Source: Diphasiastrum complanatum
Lineage: Eukaryota > Streptophyta > Lycopodiopsida > Lycopodiales > Lycopodiaceae
Direction: 5' to 3'
DNA: 64,000 nucleotides
Assembly (NCBI GenBank): GCA_029204225.1
Contig: CM055104.1
Span: 47,934,451-47,998,450, forward strand
The position numbers and the translations under genes were made by a program. Positions 57,539 to 64,000 of this stretch are shown here, piece by piece (positions within the stretch are counted from its first letter, which is position 1; every line of letters begins with the position of its first letter). The notes under the pieces are model-generated. The model saw only the letters and a list, made by a program, of their open reading frames with translations, was not told where the DNA came from and did not search any database.

Positions 57539-58605
57539 TGTCGTAAAATCGCGTGTGGGCATGAGCGGCAGCAGAAGCTCAAGGATTGGAGCGCGGCATG
57601 TAGGAACAGAAACACAATAGTTAGCAGCAGAATTATTCAAGTAGAAGAATTCATACAGAATGCGCAAATGAACGACGCAGTAGTGAGACAAAAATTGCAC
57701 TCTGATAAAAATATCAACAATGAGTACAATAGCTTGAAGTAATAACTTCAGCTTGTTGAGCGTGATAATGCTGGCTATAGAAAACTCTGATTAAAAGAGA
57801 ATTTCAATTAACTCAAAATTCTCAAAAATTAACATTTACATAGCTTGAATCAGCTAATATATAGATTTACAAGTGTCGAGGAACAAAATATCTTACAAGC
57901 CTTTAATGCTATTTACGCCAGTCTTTGCATATGTACAAAGTTGGTAACCGCCAACTGCCTTTGGGATATTTGGTTGTCCAATTGTTTTAGGGTTGCTGAT
58001 AAGTTGGCGACGTCGGTCAGCCAAAGTAGCAAAATGCGAAAAAGCCAAAAAACCCGAAGGTGCCCTTAGACTAAAGGTTTGCAACTCTTGAAGGTGCCCT
58101 TACACTAAAGGTATGTAAATCCCTAAGGCGCCCTTAGATTCAAGACAACGAAGAAGGCAAAAAAGCCGAAAAAGCCGAAAAGTGCCTTACATTGAAGGCA
58201 GAGAAGAAGGCGAAGGTGCCTTAAATTAGATGCAGTGAAGAAGGCAAAGGTGTCTTAGATTACAAGCAGCGAAAAAGGCAAAAAAAGAGAACATGCCTAA
58301 AAAATGATTTCTAAGGCATTCTGGCCATTTGGCCATTGTGTCGCATTTTTTGCTACTGCAAAAAGGCGAAGGAGGCGGAAAAACAAAGGTGCTTTAAAAA
58401 TGGCTTCTAAGGCATTCTAGCCACTTTGGCCAGTGTGTTGCATTTTTTTGCTAAGGAGCGAAAAAGGGCAAAGGTGCCTAAAAATTGTTTTAAGGTAAAA
58501 GAAAGGAAAAATGTGAAGGTCCGAAAATATGAAGTCGGCATTCGGTTTTTCAGGATACTCATTACTTAAACAATTTTGTTTAAGGCTGAGCATAAAAATC
58601 TAACA
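57539..58605 (-). mobile_element. 5' LTR (family C), 1067 bp
   Basis: On the minus strand it starts TGTTAGATTTTTATG and ends TTTTACGACA next to the PBS. The start edge at 58605 is inferred from TG and the drop in internal repeats; no second LTR copy is in the window. Its central part is an unusual repeat-rich sequence. Confidence 0.7.
58010..58500. repeat. Degenerate GGCGAAGGTGCCTTA repeats inside the family C LTR
   Basis: Plus-strand words such as GAAGGTGCCCTTAGACTAAAG, GAAGAAGGCAAAAAAGCCGAAA and TTCTAAGGCATTCTGGCCA recur every 30-60 bp. Several have mirror parts (GGCAAAAAAGCC), so the transcript could form many short hairpins. Confidence 0.7.
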
Positions 58606-60850
58606 CTCTGATGACCCTTCTCGCCCGTTGGAGGTGCCCATCACTCTGCACCTTTAGTGCTTCACCTGCGCACCAGTGCTGATCACCTACGTGGGCCAGC
58701 TTCACGCTTCTGTAATCAACTGTCACTGATGGCGTGTTTACACTCCACTGCAAATTTTGTGCAAATTTTGTGGGTGCATTAAAGATAGGATGATGCTTAC
58801 CCTGCACCTCATGCCTTTAGCTTTCACATTGCATAACTCCACGACATTCAGCGTTCTCAGCTCTATCGATTGAATCAACATCAAGTGCACTCAGCATTGG
58901 GGCTTTGCAGCTATGGCTCGCTATTATCCAATGTGCTCAGTTGGTTTTGCTGGGAATCATGGCTCCCACATTTGGCTTTCCAAGATCCTCAAGCAACGGG
59001 CTATTGATAGTTCTGTGAGATTCTATGAGCAAGGGGAATTAGAATTCTGATAGTTCAAATCTTGTGCTTCTAATGCTCTTCATTAAATGCTCTTTTTCAT
59101 TGGCTACGGGCCATGGCGATACATGGCCTTCCAATCTGTCAATCTCACACGCTTTGCATTGGACTTTGCAGGCATGAGGCATCTTAAGCAATTGGTCGGC
59201 TACAAGGATTGTTCACAGGCTTTCTCATTGGTTGTTGGGACATTGCATTGCATCATCAACACATATTCCTCATGTGCTTTGCCTTGCTGGAAGCAAATCG
59301 AAATTTACATTATTGGTTGTAAGTTTCATGCCCTTGTATATTCCAGCAAACTCTACTACAAAAACGTTGCCAGTGCATTTTATGGAACATGCGAATTTCG
59401 AAAAGAGAGTCTCGAAAATGGATTTTGTGAAGGGTTTTTTTTGTTGCTTTTGCTTTTTCTCCCTGCACAATATAGAATGCTCAAGGAAATTCCAGTTGAC
59501 TGTACCGTTTCCAGTGTGTGAATTTTAGGTGAACCTTTCCGCGAGGAATGCTTTGTGTTGTCTTTTGCTCTTTTTCCCTCCATCAATGCAATGCAATGTC
59601 ATTCGGGTTGTAAAGCAACCTATAACAAATAACATAGTATCAAACAATATAATTGAAGTGAAGACAAAGCACTAAAATGGTGGTGACTGAATGGTATCAA
59701 GCTAGTGCCTGATCATCACATTAAGTGCTAATCACCATGGAGTGCTCATCAAAAAAAGTTTGGGGGGTTCCAAGCTTACAAACACATTAAGGTATTTATA
59801 AGAGACGAGTTAATTGGGTTTTTTCTTGTTGTAAGTGAGCCAACTTGAAGGTTATGCCAAAATTATATGCTAGAATCAAGTCAATCCATTTGTATGATGA
59901 GGAGGTTACATTCGTATTTAAAATAGTATGGAAGGTCCAACATTTTAGGGCTAGGAGCACAAGCTTTTCCAAACGTTCAATTCTTGGACACTCCTAACAA
60001 GCAAAAGTGACCTTGTAATAAGACAAAGTGACCTCATCCCAGTGCTAGATGGGCCAAACAAATGGTCTACTTTACAAACATGGTTTTTTCATATTGCTAA
60101 ATCTAATTTTTCCTATTGCTAAATCTAATTTGTAAAAGACGAGAAGGTTTAATATTATAAAGCTAGATTAGGGAATATAATTCTAGTTTTTCTTAGGTTT
60201 TTTCTATCACACTATAACCGTCTATGATAAGTTTTATACATCTCCTAACTATTCTAGCAGTTTTGTCTTGTTTGTAGAAATGTAAATTTCTCTTAGTACA
60301 TTTTTTAATTTATAAAATATATCAATATCTTAGCTTATTGTAATCAAATATTATTCTTAGTTATGTTGTTAAAGTATGATGTAGCTTTAGTATATATCTT
60401 TTGTTTATGTTATAAATCAAGTGTGCAAGCCTGCTACAGTTGCTATGGGCGAATTAGGTATGATCTCCTAACTAGGAAAGTGGGTTGACAACCCATTATC
60501 CTTTTAATGGCTAGTGAAATTGGTTGACAGCCAACTTTCCTAGGCATAGGCCCTGAATTGGGGTTTAGGTTCAAAAAATTGTAGCGGCCTTGGTTCACCT
60601 GTCACGCATAGATTCGTTCCCAAGGGAATAGTGCTTCCCTTGCGAAGTTAGCTTGCAAATCCTACTCTAACCACACCTAGACTAACCACATCTAACTATC
60701 CACCCTATTTTAACCACAAGCATGAGAAGGAAGAATAGATTACAATGGGGGAGGTGCTTACATCCTATCCTCTCTACTCTCTTAGAAATCATTAACAACA
60801 TGCAAGTAGAGAGAAGAAGCAAATGAAAAGCAAATACAAAATGCAAAAAC

Positions 60851-60852
<2 letters not shown>
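58606..60852. other. Intergenic DNA, no supported gene
   Basis: 58606-59600 is somewhat GC-richer. A 144-codon frame at 59087-59521 overlaps another of 98 codons in a second frame; neither has a recognisable domain. The rest is AT-rich. Confidence 0.45.

Positions 60853-60906
<54 letters not shown>
60853..60906. repeat. (GA)n microsatellite
   Basis: GA run of about 54 bp. Confidence 0.95.
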
Positions 60907-60909
<3 letters not shown>

Positions 60910-62144
60910 AAGCAAGGATGTTCAAATCTCATTTGGGCATAATCTCCTCCTCCTATTAAACATGGAAATATGGTACAAAGGGTGTCTTTTTATGGATGGG
61001 GAAGGCCCTTGCCCCTTTCTCCTATTGGTTAATTACAATGGCAAGGATCCTTATCCAAGCCTCCTAAACTAACACAAAAGGAATCTAATGGATCCTTAAG
61101 AAAGCACAAGGGAACTCACATGAATCATGTGAGTTCTAATTTGGGCCCTTTTAGCTTTTTTATTAACAACTTGACTTAGGGCCTCTAATGCCATTTTAGA
61201 GTTTTAGGCCCCTAGTCACTTATTCCTAATTCTACAAGTTCTACAAAACCAAATTGCGTGCTCATTGGGTTGGGCTTATACACGTCTCTCTCAACATCTG
61301 CCTCCTTTTTATAGAGGGTGAACAGGCCCAACCGTTCACTCTGACAATTTTTCAATTTTCAGTCCCTTCTCCTCTCTTTCAACATGTGTTTCATGCAGTC
61401 CCCATCACATCATAGAAAAGGTGCTTTCTCATGATACACACCCTTCACACTTTTTAACTACCTCCACAACTTTGTGGCATTTGGCAAAGAGGTGATTTTG
61501 CCCATTGATTTCTTGTGAATATTTTATTCATGAGCCATTGAGACCTTGCCACCTTACCACAGCTAGCCCCCATGTCTAATTTGTGAAGGGCTATATTAGC
61601 CATTACTGCTTACTCATGATAGTACTCAACCAACCGTTGGTTGCCATTTTATAAAGGGTGTGTTCTCTTGGTTTTTCTCAACTTCTCACCAAAACTTTTT
61701 GTTTCCTAAGGTGGTGGGGGCCTTTTGGCCTTGACTTGTATTTCTCCCATTTGTCGGTCCCTTTCACTAAATATCGTCATAATGCTAGATTCTTGTGCCG
61801 TAAATTCACCGTTCCCCATGCTTGTTGTGTTCGATTCCAATTCCCATATTCGAGTGTCCAATTTATATTTTCGATCCCAATATTTTGAGTAACCGCAAAA
61901 CACTATTATGTCGATTTTTATGATCATTTTTTTCTCTGGTAGCTCAAGTAATCCGATTTCAGTCTTTCGAGTTGCCTATTTTTCTTGTGTGACAGACTAG
62001 AGCAATCTTGGACCTGGACTGGCCATCCTTGAAAAACAAAGTGATTTTTCTATTAATCAAAATATTTCTGGTTACATCGAAACTGTGCTCGGCATTGCCG
62101 ACATTTTTACTATCGGGCCAATTTTAAGGCCGTAAAAGTTCTGA
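60907..62144. other. Intergenic DNA, nothing recognised
   Basis: Short frames only. Confidence 0.5.
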
Positions 62145-62321
62145 CTAGCCACTTTAAGGGCAGGTTGGGACCTATTTCTACGTAGACCGACATTTTTCCT
62201 CGGTCTTACAAAAAGTTTGTCTATGTCACATATTTTCGACGGTTCTCTAGACTGTTTATAAAGATATATCGTCTATTACTAATTAACGTGTCTAGCCACT
62301 TTAAGGGTAGGCTGGGACCCT
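62145..62321. repeat. 30-bp direct repeat, 147 bp apart
   Basis: CTAGCCACTTTAAGGG followed by YAGGYTGGGACC occurs at 62145-62174 and 62292-62321. Confidence 0.75.
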
Positions 62322-62357
62322 TTTGGTCCAATATTATGTGTCAACTTAAGCAAAATT

Positions 62358-62548
62358 TCACAGTATTTTGGTGCTCGTCAAATACTCCGCAACTACTTTG
62401 CTCAATATTAGTCCGATTTTTGGAGTCAAAAATTCGGTTAACACATGATCATCCAAAAAGCCATTAAGAACTACTTGAACAAGTTGTACATTCTTAATGT
62501 TCTCATCAATACATGCAAGCTCATCATTGTATGCTTTAACCCTCAAAG
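62358..62548 (-). pseudogene. Copia gag fragment
   Basis: KAYNDELACIDENIKNVQLV, VVLNGFLDDHV and a C-terminal KVVAEYLTSTKIL follow the order of the D-E-L-A...LVQ-V-L-N-G-L block and the following L-x-x-E-E-x-L block of one Copia gag type. It is short, lacks the start and knuckle, and joins head-on to the plus-strand protease fragment at about 62550. Confidence 0.45.
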
Positions 62549-62790
62549 CTAGCAAAAGGATGGATCTAGACAATGTCCTTCTTGTACCATCAATTACCAA
62601 AAGCTTGCTTAGTGTTGGACAACTAATGGATGATGGTTTAGATGTTCACTTCAAGCATGGAGTTTGTTCCATCATGAATAATGATATTTGCATAGCAAAT
62701 GGTGTTAAACAAGGTAGTTTGTTTAAGTTGGATGCTAAAATTGCTATGGCAAAAGTGGAAATCATTCATTCAAATGTACACTCAACTTGA
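62549..62790 (+). pseudogene. Copia protease/pre-integrase fragment
   Basis: MDLDNVLLVPSITKSLLSVG, QLMDDGLDVHFKHGVCSI and GSLFKLD are the 'L-x-x-V-L-x-V-P...L-L-S-V' and following blocks after the protease active site in Copia pol. The catalytic D-S-G part and the integrase are missing. Confidence 0.72.
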
Positions 62791-62820
62791 GGGCTTCATC
62801 AAGAAGGAAGTTGAAGTAAG

Positions 62821-63210
62821 ATGTGTAATGACTCATTTGAAAACAAGTTTTTATGTTTTAGTGATTTAAAAATTGTTATGAACCAATTAAGAGTAAATTG
62901 GTTGTTTGATCAAATGAGTGCTCTCAGATTTTGGAAGAGCAAAAATGAGTTAATCACTCATTGTTTTGAAAAATGTGTTTTTTCTTTTGGAGAGGCAAAT
63001 TGTAAGCTTCTTATGAGAATAAGTGAAACATCCTTGAAGGACACTTATATCCATAAGCAAGTATGTAGCCTCATGAAGTTCAAGATCACTTGTAATTACA
63101 AGATTAGGAAAATCATGCTTACTTTTGATGGTTTGTGCACTAGTCACTCTAGCATGATAAATCTTGGACTAGCCAAACGTATTGAAATACGTCCACATGG
63201 GTTGGACTAG
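62821..63210 (+). other. Unidentified 129-codon open frame
   Basis: An uninterrupted frame with Cys- and Lys-rich, irregular composition. It lies where Copia integrase would be expected after the protease fragment, but I see no HHCC, DDE or GGEY motifs. It may be decayed retroelement DNA that happens to be open. Confidence 0.2.
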
Positions 63211-63216
63211 ACAAGA

Positions 63217-63864
63217 TGTAATTTGGTAGAATATGTGGCCAGATTGGGGTCGTCAGTATGCTCATGGACATATGGACACCACCAATTTAATCGAGCAAAC
63301 TTGGCACTATCTCAAATATACTATTTTGGGAGCAAGAGTGAACCATAAGATTATAGAATTGGTGGGGGCCCTGATAGGCTCGTCCTCAACCAGAATTGTT
63401 ACGTCCATGTCCTGTACAAGGGAATCGGAATAATTCCTAACGTGGATAGCCGGTCACTCCAGGTGTATATGGTTATTAGTTATGCCTCGTCATTCCGGGC
63501 TTGGCCTGTAAAGTAATCAGATCTATAATTGGACATAGGAGCACATGCATTGTGAATGACTACTTTAATGCAAGAATAGGAGGTCAATAGTTCAATATAG
63601 GTTGCATGGGAATCCTAGGAGAATATTCTCTCTCTCACGAGGAGAATATGTCCATTGGAAACTCACCCATCCTCCTATTGGAAATTCAGTTTCTTGAGCC
63701 AGTTTCTCCTCCTCTCTCTTAGGTTCTTCACTATGGCTTGGGGGCTAGGTCCAGGAGGAAACTCCAGGAGGGATCTAGGTTTGGTTGGGTGGTTTTGCTC
63801 CACAGGTGCCTTTTGGTTGTTTTGCAACAGGATCCAGTCAGATCTTCATTTGATTATCCTTACA
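63217..63864 (+). mobile_element. LTR (plus orientation), 648 bp
   Basis: Begins TGTAA (63217) and ends TTACA (63864), a perfect 5-bp terminal inverted repeat, and is followed after one base by a canonical primer-binding site. It is therefore probably the 5' LTR of an element whose body runs beyond the window. The stretch directly upstream is not purine-only. Confidence 0.6.
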
Positions 63865-63865
63865 G

Positions 63866-63877
63866 TGGTATCAGAGC
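63866..63877 (+). promoter_or_regulatory. Primer-binding site, tRNA-iMet type
   Basis: TGGTATCAGAGC, a perfect match to the usual site, one base after the LTR end. Confidence 0.9.
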
Positions 63878-64000
63878 TATGAATTTGCATCAATCAGAAG
63901 GTGGAGCTACTTCTTGTATTTTCTCAGTTTTTGTGGATTTCTCCTTGCATGTTACTTCCAGGTGGTGGAATTGATCTCCAAGTAGGTGGCTTCTCTACAT

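Noticed and set aside
59087-59521. 144-codon frame as a gene
   Set aside because: A second long frame overlaps it, composition is irregular and no motif or splice context supports it.
60682-61072. Frames with Leu-Ser or Arg-Glu repeats on both strands
   Set aside because: Products of the GA run at 60853-60906.

Overview
This window reads as nuclear DNA of a seed plant with a large, retrotransposon-filled genome. A gymnosperm is my inference from low gene density, long AT-rich stretches and layered old Copia and Gypsy debris; the sequence does not prove it. I see one apparently intact host gene: a WRKY transcription factor of group IId on the minus strand (20084-21489, three exons). Its splice sites, plant zinc-cluster/HARF region, WRKYGQK core and C-X5-C-X23-H-X-H zinc ligands are all readable.

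Layout. 1-4125: a long tract full of ACCGA words, degenerate coiled-coil coding debris, and a probable LTR that ends exactly at a tRNA-Met primer-binding site. 4126-12960: mostly featureless AT-rich DNA with GA microsatellites and one exon-like GC-richer island (11744-11988). 12970-14625: a long inverted repeat, a short inverted-repeat element and a 98-bp tandem repeat. 14723-16831: a short, fairly young, internally deleted Copia-type element (minus) with PPT, PBS and LTRs about 2% diverged. 16930-19575: Copia gag and RNase H pieces and small tandem duplications. 20084-23100: the WRKY gene and its upstream region.

24811-33150: a patchwork of Copia gag, Copia integrase, Gypsy RT-RNase H and two Copia pol blocks joined head to head or tail to tail without LTRs at the joints. 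37165-38506: a Copia gag start with PBS and complete 5' LTR (minus). 38508-39188: a degenerate tandem array. 39189-45778: a probable LTR element in minus orientation with gag-like and unidentified coding debris but no visible pol (TR-GAG-like). 45778-51690: a second Copia mosaic in which two copies of one family face each other as a large inverted repeat. 53880-58605: a Copia chimera with gag from one family and gag-pol from another, plus a 1.07-kb LTR. 62358-63877: gag and protease fragments back to back, then an LTR with TGTAA/TTACA ends and its PBS.

None of the retroelement coding regions is intact: all carry stops, frameshifts or deletions. I do not see a new biological system here. The most unusual signals are the recurrent precise fusions between Copia families, the inverted pair (a possible hairpin-RNA source), the gag-only LTR element with unidentified proteins, and several unexplained tandem arrays. 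Family letters A-G are my own labels for this window.
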